Shown here piece after piece: positions 9,388 through 18,214 of a stretch of 46,277 bases of DNA. The stretch lies in NCBI GenBank assembly GCA_002862205.1, contig PKCN01000200.1, positions 1 to 46,277 on the forward strand, given 5' to 3'. How positions within the stretch are numbered: position 1 is the stretch's first letter; every line of letters begins with the position of its first letter. The notes under the pieces were generated by a model that had not been told where the DNA came from, made no database searches, and worked only from the letters and a program-made list of their open reading frames with translations. Position numbers and translations under genes: made by a program. This DNA is from Planctomycetaceae bacterium. GTDB taxonomy: Bacteria > Planctomycetota > Planctomycetia > Pirellulales > Pirellulaceae.

Positions 9388-9888
9388 TTAGGAGTGCTTT
9401 GAATTGTTTTTTCGTCTCGGACGACCACCAAAATAGGATCTTCCAGGCTCAACCAGCATGCGCCCGCGAATCGCTTCACGTCCCACCAACATGCGAAATC
9501 CCATTTGTGATCGGTCTGCCAAAGTCAAATCAATGCTCCATGTCTGATCTAACCAGGAGACCCTTGTCTGAATCACGATTCGGTCAGTTGCTTGACCGCT
9601 CGAACTTCGCACACTGCGGATATCGTGAACTTCAGCGATGCACGAGACTTCCAATTGCTCTTGACGCTGGATCGGGTGAACTTTGAATCGAACCAGAGAA
9701 CACCCTTCTCGCTCGAATTGTTCGATGTCGTAGGCGTGAAGACTCGAGGACCTGGCTCCCGTGTCAATTTTTGCCTTGATGCGTGAAATGCCGAGGTCCG
9801 GGAGCAAAAGCCATTCCCGCCATCCAATGATGATCAAGGGCGAATCGCTATTTGCGTTTTGCTCGGCTTTGGACAAGAGTTTGCTCAT
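9388..9888 (-). CDS. RimK-associated retropepsin-like protein (RimB / 'ATP-dependent zinc protease' family)
   Basis: This 166-residue protein belongs to PF05618, small retropepsin-like aspartic peptidases that accompany RimK ligases. The active-site signature is KIDTGARSSSLHA (residues 40-52) with Asp-Thr-Gly at 42-44. The C-terminal MLVGREAIRGRMLVEPGRSY is the usual end of the family. In some bacteria the partner acts with RimK in controlling S6 glutamylation. The frame is open to 10032, but ATG 9888 (MSKLLSK) gives the family length. It is transcribed just ahead of the RimK-like gene. The upstream extension would overlap the promoter region of the divergent DciA-like gene. Confidence 0.82.
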   Translation of the reverse strand: MSKLLSKAEQNANSDSPLIIIGWREWLLLPDLGISRIKAKIDTGARSSSLHAYDIEQFEREGCSLVRFKVHPIQRQEQLEVSCIAEVHDIRSVRSSSGQATDRIVIQTRVSWLDQTWSIDLTLADRSQMGFRMLVGREAIRGRMLVEPGRSYFGGRPRRKNNSKHS

Positions 9889-10076
9889 ACGAATCTGAAA
9901 TGCAGACAATCTCACCACACTTCCCCTCAGTTGAACTCTCTGATCACTGGTTGTCCATACGGGAATTTGGAGGCATGAATGATTGGAGCAGCAAATCGTG
10001 GGCGACATTTCAATGGGATTGGTGCACATCAACCGGGTGGTTTAGAATTCAAGCCCCCAACACCGGAGTCATTGTG

Positions 10077-10445
10077 GTGAAGCGTCGACCGTCCCATGCC
10101 CAGGCAGCAAAAGACAACCTTGCCCAGGCAGCGAAACAACAGAATGCTGAAAAACCGCGGGTCCGTCGTATTGGATCAATTGTCGGGCAACTGATATCCC
10201 GACGGGGATACGCACAGGTGTCAGCCAACGAGGCGATGCACCAATTGATTCTGGCGGAGGTCGGTGCGGATCTCGGCACAGGTTTGCAGGTAGGAAATCT
10301 GAGGCAAGGTGTGCTTCATCTCTACGCTTCAGATTCCGCTACCCTGCAGGAATTGAATTTCAGAAAACGTGGTATTTTGAAACGGCTACAACGGGAACTT
10401 CCCGAGAACAAAATCAAGGACTTGAGGTTTCGTATTCAGACATGA
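10077..10445 (+). CDS. DciA-like DUF721 protein
   Basis: The 122-residue protein fits the DUF721/DciA family, whose characterised members help load the replicative helicase DnaB. The N-terminus is basic and alanine/glutamine rich (KRRPSHAQAAKDNLAQAAKQ). The DUF721 core starts near IGSIVGQLISRRGYAQ and runs through LHLYASDSATLQELNFRKRGILKRL. GTG 10077 is chosen over an open frame extending back to 9852 because GGAG lies 8 nt upstream and because the family begins here; GTG 10074 is equally in frame. The stop overlaps the start of tag by 4 bp (ATGA), so replication and repair functions look translationally coupled. Confidence 0.75.
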   Translation: MKRRPSHAQAAKDNLAQAAKQQNAEKPRVRRIGSIVGQLISRRGYAQVSANEAMHQLILAEVGADLGTGLQVGNLRQGVLHLYASDSATLQELNFRKRGILKRLQRELPENKIKDLRFRIQT

Positions 10446-11071
10446 GTCAGAGCAAGGAATTGCCGGACTACCTCTTGGGTTCCGATGGACTGCGGCGATG
10501 TTGGTGGTGTGGAGATGATGATCAGTACATTGAGTACCACGATAGCGAGTGGGGCAAGCCGGTTGCCGATGATCAACGGCTATACGAAAAAATATGCCTT
10601 GAGGGTTTTCAGGCAGGACTGAGTTGGATCACAATCTTGCGAAAGCGTGCTGCGTTCCGATCAGCATTTTGTGAGTTCGATATGGAACGTGTTGCCGGGT
10701 TCTCATCGGTGAGAGTTGATCAACTCATGCTTGATGCGCAGATCGTCAGGCATCGTGGCAAGATTGAATCGACGATCAATAATGCTCAACGCGCGATCGA
10801 GTTATTGGATGAATTTGGCTCTTTGGCGCATTTTTTGTGGCGATTCGAACCGGCCAAGTCCAAAGTTCTACACCAACGCAGTCAGATGGTCGCTTATCGG
10901 CCTGAATCAACGGCACTCAGTAAAGAACTGAAGAAACGTGGTTGGTCATTTGTGGGACCGACAACATGCTATTCGTTGATGCAAGCCATGGGAATGGTCA
11001 ATGATCACCTCCGTGATTGCCACCAATGGAAGGTGATCGACGAATTGCGTTCCGGATTTGTAAGACCTTGA
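10442..11071 (+). CDS. tag: DNA-3-methyladenine glycosylase I
   Basis: The enzyme excises 3-methyladenine from alkylated DNA in base-excision repair. The 209-residue protein has the family signature RCWWCGDDDQYIEYHDSEWG at its start, with the Cys and His zinc ligands, the LCLEGFQ-like EKICLEGFQAGLSW block, and the second zinc pair in NDHLRDCHQW at the end. E. coli Tag is 187 residues, so the length is normal. The start ATG overlaps the TGA of the DciA-like gene, consistent with a two-gene operon. A slightly longer N-terminus (MSQSKELPDYLLGSDG) precedes the conserved region. Confidence 0.95.
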   Translation: MSQSKELPDYLLGSDGLRRCWWCGDDDQYIEYHDSEWGKPVADDQRLYEKICLEGFQAGLSWITILRKRAAFRSAFCEFDMERVAGFSSVRVDQLMLDAQIVRHRGKIESTINNAQRAIELLDEFGSLAHFLWRFEPAKSKVLHQRSQMVAYRPESTALSKELKKRGWSFVGPTTCYSLMQAMGMVNDHLRDCHQWKVIDELRSGFVRP

Positions 11072-11125
11072 TTGAACCCGTGGGTGTCATCTGTTGCTGT
11101 CAACGTTTCGGTATGTTTGGATTTA

Positions 11126-12763
11126 CTATTTTCGCCGGAAGGAATCAGTAAACGGGGGCGATTCGAAAATCACATTTTCGGAAACACGTGGATCACCCGT
11201 TTGCGTCAATTCATTCATCAAACGATTGTGCAATTCATTTCGTGTCTCCATTGATGAATCCCGAAGTGCGAGATTCTCAATACAGTGCGGATCCTTTTTT
11301 ATGTCATACAGTTCAAACTTTGGAATCTGGCCGACTGCATATTCAAAGAACTTGGGTGATTCGTCACGGTGCGTGATGACCCATGCCTTGGTGGGGCTTG
11401 CATCCAGATCACCAAATGCCGCAAAGGTGTTTTCTCGCAGCGTTTCGTAAGCAGGCATGGCCGATTTTGCTGCACCGAATCCCGGACCAGTACCCATGGG
11501 CCAACGATTTGGTTTGAAATTAATGATGTACAGGTATTGATCCGTTCTGATGGCTCGCTGGGGGTAAGGTTTGTTGCCTGTGCGAGCGTGTGCGACGTGC
11601 CGCTCACGTCCAGTAAAGACTGCATCACGCTGCGGTTCGATTAAACCGGATGCGTCGCTTTTTAAAATGGGGGAAAGTGAATTTGCGGTCATGTTTGCAG
11701 GGATGGGGACCCCTGCAACCTCGAGAAACGTGGGCGCCAAGTCAGGTAAACTCACAAAGTCATCAACCACTCTTCCACGCGTCGCAATGCCCTGTGGCCA
11801 TCGAATCGCCAAGGGTACTTGTGTCCCCAAATCGTAAAGACTGCACTTTCCCCGAGTGATGCCGGGAATGCCATGGTCACCGCTGACTACAAGAATCGTG
11901 TTTTCATAAGCACCAATCCGCTTGAGTTCTTCAATCAGCACCCCCAGACCTGCATCAAATGCTTGGGCTTCGCCCAGGTAGTCTGCAAAGTCTTCACGGA
12001 CGACTGGAACATCTGGCAGGAACGGAGGTAACTTTCCCTTCAGTGAGTCAGGGTCAATCCCCCATAGTTCTTTACCGCTACCTGCGATCCATTTGCGATG
12101 GCAGTTGGTGGGCCCAAACCAATAGCAGAACGGCTGATCACCATCGGCTTGACCATCATTGTCAGCATCGAGAAATGAGCGGACATTTTTACGGACTTCT
12201 TCAAGTAACATCCGTTTTCCAGCATCGCGATCCGGGTTCCTCATGGCGGTCTGCGAAAATTGATTGAATTTGGATCCATGACGGTTGTGGGCACGCGGTT
12301 TTCCACCATGGGGAGCATTTGCAGGGGTTCCTGGACTCCATACTTTGTAGGTGTGTCCAATGCGGTATCCAGATTCTTCCAGCAATAGAGGGTACGCAGG
12401 AATCGACATGTCCCAAACGGCACCTTGCAGGATAGATGCGCGATTGCATCGCCAAAAGTGTTGACCCGAGAGTAAGGAGCTTCGACATGGCGTGCAGGAT
12501 GGAGCGCTGACAAACGCCCGCGTGAACAGGATTCCGTCTCCCGCAACTGCGTCAAAGTTCGGTGTTGAGACATGATCATTGATACCACCGGGTGCCAATT
12601 TACCGTAGGCACTGGCGTACTTGCCCCAGTCATCAGCAAACGCCATGACAATATTGGGTTTGTCAGCGGCCCACCCAACAGCAGGACCGGTTCCGGTGGC
12701 GAAAATCAGCAAAAGCGCGGGTAGAATTCTAGACGGGATGCTGAGTTGCTGGATTCGGATCAT
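11126..12763 (-). CDS. Secreted type I sulfatase
   Basis: This formylglycine-dependent sulfatase is about 545 residues long. The sulfatase signature is CTPCR at residues 90-94 from this start; the cysteine is the one converted to formylglycine. The metal-binding aspartates lie in NIVMAFADDWG near 38-46, and a second block is VVSGDHGIPG. A signal peptide (SRILPALLLIFATGTGPAVG) precedes a WAADKPN cleavage region. ATG 12763 gives a clean signal peptide; ATG 12775 is also possible, and the frame stays open to 12979 through a tandem repeat that is unlikely to be coding. The substrate is probably a sulfated polysaccharide, by analogy with the family. No ribosome binding site is evident. Confidence 0.88.
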   Translation of the reverse strand: MIRIQQLSIPSRILPALLLIFATGTGPAVGWAADKPNIVMAFADDWGKYASAYGKLAPGGINDHVSTPNFDAVAGDGILFTRAFVSAPSCTPCRSSLLSGQHFWRCNRASILQGAVWDMSIPAYPLLLEESGYRIGHTYKVWSPGTPANAPHGGKPRAHNRHGSKFNQFSQTAMRNPDRDAGKRMLLEEVRKNVRSFLDADNDGQADGDQPFCYWFGPTNCHRKWIAGSGKELWGIDPDSLKGKLPPFLPDVPVVREDFADYLGEAQAFDAGLGVLIEELKRIGAYENTILVVSGDHGIPGITRGKCSLYDLGTQVPLAIRWPQGIATRGRVVDDFVSLPDLAPTFLEVAGVPIPANMTANSLSPILKSDASGLIEPQRDAVFTGRERHVAHARTGNKPYPQRAIRTDQYLYIINFKPNRWPMGTGPGFGAAKSAMPAYETLRENTFAAFGDLDASPTKAWVITHRDESPKFFEYAVGQIPKFELYDIKKDPHCIENLALRDSSMETRNELHNRLMNELTQTGDPRVSENVIFESPPFTDSFRRK

Positions 12764-12836
12764 CGATTCATGCATGTGATAGTGGCGGTGGTCGTAGGAT
12801 GCGATTTTAGTCGAATTCAACTTTCGAGTGTGCAAT

Positions 12837-12884
12837 TGGTTGGATCGCATCAGTCTCGACTGGTTGGATCGCATCAGTCTCGAC
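12837..12884. repeat. 24-bp tandem duplication, perfect
   Basis: The unit begins TGGTTGGATCGCATCAGTCT and ends CGAC. It is present twice with no mismatch, in the region between the divergently oriented sulfatase and YceH genes. Confidence 0.95.
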
Positions 12885-13058
12885 GATACTTGAGGACAAA
12901 CAGTATTCTTGGCCGATTGAGATGGCCCGTCGCAATCGAATCTGCTTGCATGACGGAATTTTGCAGGGGGCGTTGCCATGCCGATGGATGTGTGATGACA
13001 ATGACCCCGTTACCAGTTGCCCGAACTTCCGTTTGCCATGGCGTTGTGGAGAGATTTT

Positions 13059-13766
13059 ATGAGCGATGAATCTTCTGAAGAGCCCAAAGCGAGCCCTGTT
13101 CCTCTTTCCGCTTCGGCCCGGCGAGTACTGGGGGTTCTGGTTGAGAAGGCCAAGACAACGCCCGACAACTATCCTCTCACGCTGTCTGGAATCGTTACTG
13201 GTAGCAATCAGAAGTCCAATCGCGATCCCAAAATGGATCTTGATGAAGAGGACGCTCTGCTGGCGCTGGATGAACTTCGCAGAGTTGGTGCAGCACGGGA
13301 GGTTCAAGGTTCAGGGCGGGCAATCAAATATCGACATGCGGCCTATGATTGGCTGGATGTTGACGGAGCCGGTTCCGCTGTGATGACAGAATTACTGTTG
13401 AGAGGTCCGCAGACCTTGGGCGAATTACGAACGCGAGCTTCACGAATGCATCCATTTCCCGAGTTGAGCACCATGAAAACTGTGGTGAGTGGGCTGGCAG
13501 AAAAAGGGTTGGTGGAATCGCTCACACCACCCGGCCGAGGTCAAATATTCTCGCACACTTTATATCCGCCACAGGAACGCCAGTACCTCAATGCGAAACT
13601 GGAAAAACAGAGTGTAGTCAAAAGTTCACCCTCAAAAACCGAGGTTCCAGATTCAAATCGAACCGCAGTGGATCAATTGTTGGATCGATTGGAATCGGTG
13701 AACAATCGCATTGATACGTTGGAAAAAAGGTTGGCCGAACTTGAGAATCCCAATTCGTCGGATTGA
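13059..13766 (+). CDS. YceH family protein (DUF480)
   Basis: The 235-residue protein has two winged-helix-like domains typical of DUF480. The diagnostic segment is RRVLGVLVEKAKTTPDNYPL followed by LTLSGIVTGSNQKSNRDP near residues 20-60, and a second domain starts at LLLRGPQTLGELRTRASRM. The C-terminus ends in a short coiled coil (RLESVNNRIDTLEKRLAEL). The function is not established; a DNA-binding role is plausible. ATG 13059 is chosen because GGAGAG lies 5 nt upstream; a longer frame from 13017 lacks this. It converges on the kinase/UDPGP fusion gene, leaving 21 bp between stops. Confidence 0.9.
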   Translation: MSDESSEEPKASPVPLSASARRVLGVLVEKAKTTPDNYPLTLSGIVTGSNQKSNRDPKMDLDEEDALLALDELRRVGAAREVQGSGRAIKYRHAAYDWLDVDGAGSAVMTELLLRGPQTLGELRTRASRMHPFPELSTMKTVVSGLAEKGLVESLTPPGRGQIFSHTLYPPQERQYLNAKLEKQSVVKSSPSKTEVPDSNRTAVDQLLDRLESVNNRIDTLEKRLAELENPNSSD

Positions 13767-13787
13767 GGCGACGTTGGCAAAGGACAT

Positions 13788-16700
13788 TCACTTCCACTGG
13801 CACAGAGATTCTACATAGTCCGCGCTGCCATCACGCTTCCATGGATCAAGCTGTGCCTGTGTCTTGAGCTGCTGACCACGTTGTAACGTGGTTGCAAAGA
13901 AAGAGCATTCCAGTTCTGGCAAAGTGCTCATGTCACCCCACAGTTTTTCGAACTGGACGATGGGAAAAACGTCTTCCTGCGCGTGTCCCCAGCGTTTCTT
14001 TACCTCCTTGAGTGTGATGTAGGTGGGAAGCCGTGAGGCCATTTGTCTTACTGCCGTGCTAACTTGTCCTGTTTTAGCGAGATCAATTCTCTTGAGGCCA
14101 AATGTTGCCAGTAACTTGTCGATATCGATCCACGTTGTCATTGAATTAAAGAATGTCAGGTTGAACTCCGCCTCGTCGTCAGGCATGGCCAATCCTTCCA
14201 CCAGCCGCGGTTGCCCATTGACCGAGGCCAAGCCTCCGCCACGGTCATCAATGCGGCGTCCAATCACTTCAAAACTCAAAGTACTTTGCTGTTCGATGTG
14301 CATGCCCAGTAAACCCGGATCGACATTGGCACCCAGAGTATCAATGTTGTGAAGCATGAGGTACTTGAGTTCAGGTTGATCGACGAGCATCTGGTGCAAT
14401 ACGCCGTTGAGCAACATGTTGGGAACTTCATACCAGTGGCCCACGGGGTGAATGCATTGATGCGGCAGGTTGTCTACGTAATCATTCCCCTCTCCCATTT
14501 GTTGGGCCCAGGCCATCATGGCTGCCCGTCCGCTCTCTCGCATTTTTTGCTGCTGCTCATCCAGAATTTGTTGGGCGGTTTCTTCCCAAAGAAATCGCAG
14601 ATCCCGGATCATGGGGACCATCCGCATGCCGATACTGCGGCCTGCAGAAACGTAGACATTGTTCTTCAGACCATGATTTTGGTGAGTTGACAAATGGGTC
14701 CGGATTGCGTCATCGGTGAGGTAACTCGTGGTGAACACATGAGGAATTGAGCCCGCACAATCAAGGCTGGTTTTGCGATTTTTTGCCAGATGTACTTCAA
14801 TGAAATTGCGGTGACAGCCGGAGAACTGGTTGAAGGGATGAAGTGCTTTGCAGACGCCTGCCCCTTCGGTCCAACGACTTCCAACCCCTGCAGCCAGCGT
14901 GATGACCCCCACCCTGCCCTCATGAATTGCTTGGCGTCCTGCATCGATGTGCTCGACGGAAATCCCTGACCGTGCTTCAATTACATCCTCTGGCTGTACG
15001 TCCTTGATTGTCAAATTGCTGGAAAGGCGGTTTTGAGAGAGGCCAATTTTGCCACTCCGTAAGTCACTTTGAATTGCATCATGTTGCTGTCGGTCAAACC
15101 CACAGTCGGTAAGCATTTGATGCAGATTCACGGTTTGGCCGGATGAACCCTCTGAGTGTGGAAGAATGCTGTTGAGGAGATTTGCATGTTTGGTGCTGTC
15201 GCTATCCCGGCATCGTTGTCCAAGGTGTTCCAATTCAAGACGCTGGTCAGCAGCGAGTTCGTGGATTGAGCGCCGCAAAAGGCTGGGCAGCATAAGTGAG
15301 TAATATTGTTCTGGCATCCCGGCCGCTGGGTGGGCGACGAATTTTGCCTTGGAACCATCGTCGTTGATTTTGAAATCGTAGACGACTGGATCCATGGCGA
15401 AGGGCAGTGATGTTTGCAATGCCTGCTTGGTTTTGATCAGCGTTCCGCTTAGCCAGTCTTGGGCTGCCTGCTTGATTTCAGGATCAAAGATGAAACCCAT
15501 GCCGCCACCCGACATGCCCCCCAGCATCCAGAAGCCCCAGAATTGATCACCATACTTTTCCCGGCACTGCATGATCAGTGAATCTGTATAACGATTTGTC
15601 GCCCAAGGAATGATTGTCTGCAACGGACCCTCAAAATTACGGGTGGTAGCATCACCGATCCGCTGCAAGTCACCTTCACTCAGCGCTTCGATGATTTCAT
15701 TCAGGATTTGGATTGCTTCGAAACGTCCCGTCCACTCTTTTTCGCTGCGAAGCAGATAGTGCTCTGTGACCATTTCCAGAATGGGACCGACGTTTTGTGC
15801 CATTCCTCCATGTACCAGAACCAGTGAGTCTTGTATCTTTTGTCTCGTTTGGTGAGAGACTTGACTTTCAGACATCACATGGTGAGTTGGCAGTAGTCGC
15901 CCTCGACTGATCCCATATTCTGGATCTTCCTGCTTCGATTTTGCACCTTCGATCAGCTTGATGCCGGGCCAGACCCCGCCCGAATCCTGCCAGCCTCCAC
16001 CACTGCCGCCAATCCACTCTCCCAGAATTGCACGGGCTGCTACAAGTCGTCGGTCACTCTCGTGCAGAGTTCCAGTCAGATTGGTTGTCTGATTGGTTGC
16101 TCGCATCATCAAGGAAATCAATGAGCCGAGAAGGTTGGTTGATACCGCCAATCGAGAACCCTTGGGAATGTCATTGACTTTGCTGACCACTTCGATTCCC
16201 TTGCCGCTGCCCACAAGTCGGGCCAGTAAGCCACTCAACGAATGTCCGCACCCTTCGAGCCCGGGAGGCACAATGCCGGAGGCAATCACGGCGGCTTTCA
16301 GTAATCCCAGATAATCCCGAGCAAAGTCGAACATGCCAGCGATTGAATCGACATCCACAGTGCAACCCAAATCAACGCTGGTCAACCGTATGATCGGGCA
16401 ATCGATCACTCTGAGATAGGTTTCAATGGGTGGATTGCTCGTTGTGTCACGCCCCCGTACTCCAAGGTCGACAGAAACGTTGAGCACTCGGGCACCTTCA
16501 GGAAAATCCATTCCCAAAAAAAATATGTCACTCCACGCACTGTGAGAAAAGTCCATGCGGACCGCAGTCACCTCGCGCAGGATCGGCATGGCACCGCTGT
16601 CGGGATCCGGTTTGACCATCTCCGGTCGCATTCTTAATGGCTGTTCCGCCGGGTGGCCTAAACGGAACATCCATTGGTTGCCTTTGACAGTTCGGACACT

Positions 16701-17102
16701 TCGGCGGACCTGATCAGCAAGGGTTTGGAATGCAAGTTGATGATATGCCTGTGCCAAGGCACTTGCGATTCCGTCGCTGGGTCCCTCGTCTTTTTGCACT
16801 GACAGAAAAGAGTCAATCGCTTCAGCAAATCGTCGTGAAAGCAAGTGCTCATAACCGGTGTAGGGAATCCGGCCAGATTGTTCAGCAGTCAGTTGTTTGG
16901 GTAGATGATAGCGATAGATCGCTGACAAAAAAAAGAGAGCACGAACACGGCGGTACAGATTGTTTTCATCACGACGGAAGCGATCCAGTTTGTCGCAATG
17001 GTCCAGCAGCGTTTCCAGACTGGCACCGGAGCATTCCGAATCAAGTGAGCGATTTCGAACGTTATCTTCGTTCGAAAGAATGATGTCGAGCAGTGAACTC
17101 AT
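13788..17102 (-). CDS. Bifunctional fucokinase-like GHMP kinase / UDPGP-type nucleotidyltransferase
   Basis: This 1104-residue protein has two recognisable catalytic parts. Residues 180-560 resemble L-fucokinase-type GHMP kinases: VRMDFSHSAWSD with VLNVSVDLG (181-214), the glycine/serine ATP loop PKGSRLAVSTNLLGSL (313-328), and GGGWQDSGGVWPGIK (368-382), a hallmark of fucokinases. Residues 729-1090 resemble UDPGP pyrophosphorylases, with ITLAAGVGSRW (734-744), CKALHPF and MLHNIDTLGANVDPG. The predicted pathway is sugar to sugar-1-phosphate to NDP-sugar in one polypeptide, in the cytoplasm. In Bacteroides Fkp and plant FKGP the order is reversed, pyrophosphorylase first. The sugar is unknown. 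The start overlaps the GalU-like gene by 4 bp (ATGA). The first 170 residues match nothing I recognise. Confidence 0.8.
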   Translation of the reverse strand: MSSLLDIILSNEDNVRNRSLDSECSGASLETLLDHCDKLDRFRRDENNLYRRVRALFFLSAIYRYHLPKQLTAEQSGRIPYTGYEHLLSRRFAEAIDSFLSVQKDEGPSDGIASALAQAYHQLAFQTLADQVRRSVRTVKGNQWMFRLGHPAEQPLRMRPEMVKPDPDSGAMPILREVTAVRMDFSHSAWSDIFFLGMDFPEGARVLNVSVDLGVRGRDTTSNPPIETYLRVIDCPIIRLTSVDLGCTVDVDSIAGMFDFARDYLGLLKAAVIASGIVPPGLEGCGHSLSGLLARLVGSGKGIEVVSKVNDIPKGSRLAVSTNLLGSLISLMMRATNQTTNLTGTLHESDRRLVAARAILGEWIGGSGGGWQDSGGVWPGIKLIEGAKSKQEDPEYGISRGRLLPTHHVMSESQVSHQTRQKIQDSLVLVHGGMAQNVGPILEMVTEHYLLRSEKEWTGRFEAIQILNEIIEALSEGDLQRIGDATTRNFEGPLQTIIPWATNRYTDSLIMQCREKYGDQFWGFWMLGGMSGGGMGFIFDPEIKQAAQDWLSGTLIKTKQALQTSLPFAMDPVVYDFKINDDGSKAKFVAHPAAGMPEQYYSLMLPSLLRRSIHELAADQRLELEHLGQRCRDSDSTKHANLLNSILPHSEGSSGQTVNLHQMLTDCGFDRQQHDAIQSDLRSGKIGLSQNRLSSNLTIKDVQPEDVIEARSGISVEHIDAGRQAIHEGRVGVITLAAGVGSRWTEGAGVCKALHPFNQFSGCHRNFIEVHLAKNRKTSLDCAGSIPHVFTTSYLTDDAIRTHLSTHQNHGLKNNVYVSAGRSIGMRMVPMIRDLRFLWEETAQQILDEQQQKMRESGRAAMMAWAQQMGEGNDYVDNLPHQCIHPVGHWYEVPNMLLNGVLHQMLVDQPELKYLMLHNIDTLGANVDPGLLGMHIEQQSTLSFEVIGRRIDDRGGGLASVNGQPRLVEGLAMPDDEAEFNLTFFNSMTTWIDIDKLLATFGLKRIDLAKTGQVSTAVRQMASRLPTYITLKEVKKRWGHAQEDVFPIVQFEKLWGDMSTLPELECSFFATTLQRGQQLKTQAQLDPWKRDGSADYVESLCQWK

Positions 17103-17977
17103 GGAGTCGAACCGGCATCCATCCCATTGGCAGCTGCTCGATTTGCCAACAAATCAATCAGCTCCACCAGAATGTCATCGCGATCCTGACCACTGAGTCC
17201 AATTGCCAGTTGGGCTTTGAAGAGACCGTATCGAATCCCGAGGTTATGTCGTGTGCCCTGCAAGCGGTACGCCAGGTATTTTCCATGCGTTGGAAGCATC
17301 GCGATGGCGTCGGACAGGGTGGGGTGTGGCAGTGCCGTTGTTTTTGACGTCATCAGACGACCGATCAAATTCATGATCTCATTGGTAAAGACATGCATAC
17401 CAAAAAAACCGAGATAATGTCCGGCTCTCAGGCCGGGGGTTACAAGTTCCTGTTCCGCGTAGGTGGGTGTTGGTTTTTCGACGACCCGATCAACTTGATA
17501 GAGACCGTCGATTCGCGGTACGGGAGAACCGCTGACGATGCCAAAGTACGGCAGGTTGTTCTCTCGAGTTGATTGAACAGCGGATACAGAACACTGGTGT
17601 TCATGGGCCATCTGTACAAGTTGTTTTGCACATGGAATGTCCGTGTTGCTCAAGTACAAGTGGTCCCCGACCAGATGCAGGAATGGCTGGCCGTCTACGA
17701 ACGATCTTGCACGGTAGACGGCATCTGCATATCCGAGCGGTTCGGGTTGCTCTACGAAGTGCAGATTGCCTAGCTGTGTTCCCGCTGCCGCCTGATAGGC
17801 ATCTGTATCGCCTGGTTGGATGATCACGCAAATTTCATCAATTCCGGCAGCAACCGTTTCTTCGACAATCAACTGCAACGCTGTTTTCTCCTGTCCGTCC
17901 CTATCTACCAATTGTTGCAGAGGGAGGCGGTTTTGATTTGGCGCGGCAGCGGTGATGACCGCCTTTTGAATCTGCAT
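17099..17977 (-). CDS. GalU-like sugar nucleotidyltransferase with degenerate nucleotide-binding loop
   Basis: The 292-residue protein follows the GalU fold (glucose-1-phosphate uridylyltransferase): VVEEALAAGI-like IVEETVAAGIDEICVII, PLGYADAVYRARSFV (a standard substrate-loop motif), LVGDHLY, VDRVVEKPTP and YLGFFGMHVF. The expected N-terminal signature GxGTRxxPxTK is replaced by ITAAAPNQNRLPLQQL, without the conserved glycines and with no obvious catalytic lysine in place. It may therefore be inactive, regulatory, or adapted to a different reaction. It is the first gene of a two-gene operon with the kinase/UDPGP fusion, overlapping by 4 bp. The start ATG 17977 gives the usual length and position of the KAVI strand. 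Confidence 0.78.
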   Translation of the reverse strand: MQIQKAVITAAAPNQNRLPLQQLVDRDGQEKTALQLIVEETVAAGIDEICVIIQPGDTDAYQAAAGTQLGNLHFVEQPEPLGYADAVYRARSFVDGQPFLHLVGDHLYLSNTDIPCAKQLVQMAHEHQCSVSAVQSTRENNLPYFGIVSGSPVPRIDGLYQVDRVVEKPTPTYAEQELVTPGLRAGHYLGFFGMHVFTNEIMNLIGRLMTSKTTALPHPTLSDAIAMLPTHGKYLAYRLQGTRHNLGIRYGLFKAQLAIGLSGQDRDDILVELIDLLANRAAANGMDAGSTP

Positions 17978-18214
17978 TGAGTTTTAGCAACTTTGCCGAA
18001 CGGTGTGTCAAAGAGAGACCTTCGCTACCCTTCAGACTAATCAGGCTGCCTGATCTCGACAATAGAAGATGGTGCCACGTTTGCCACGAGGATTCGGAAC
18101 CCGGTGTTCATCTGTCGTTAAAAAGCAGATCCAAAAGGCTCATTACCGAGTCCCAGTGTTCACAAATCACTTGGTAGAAGATGAGTCAATCACTTCCGGC
18201 CTCCGAGTTGGATG

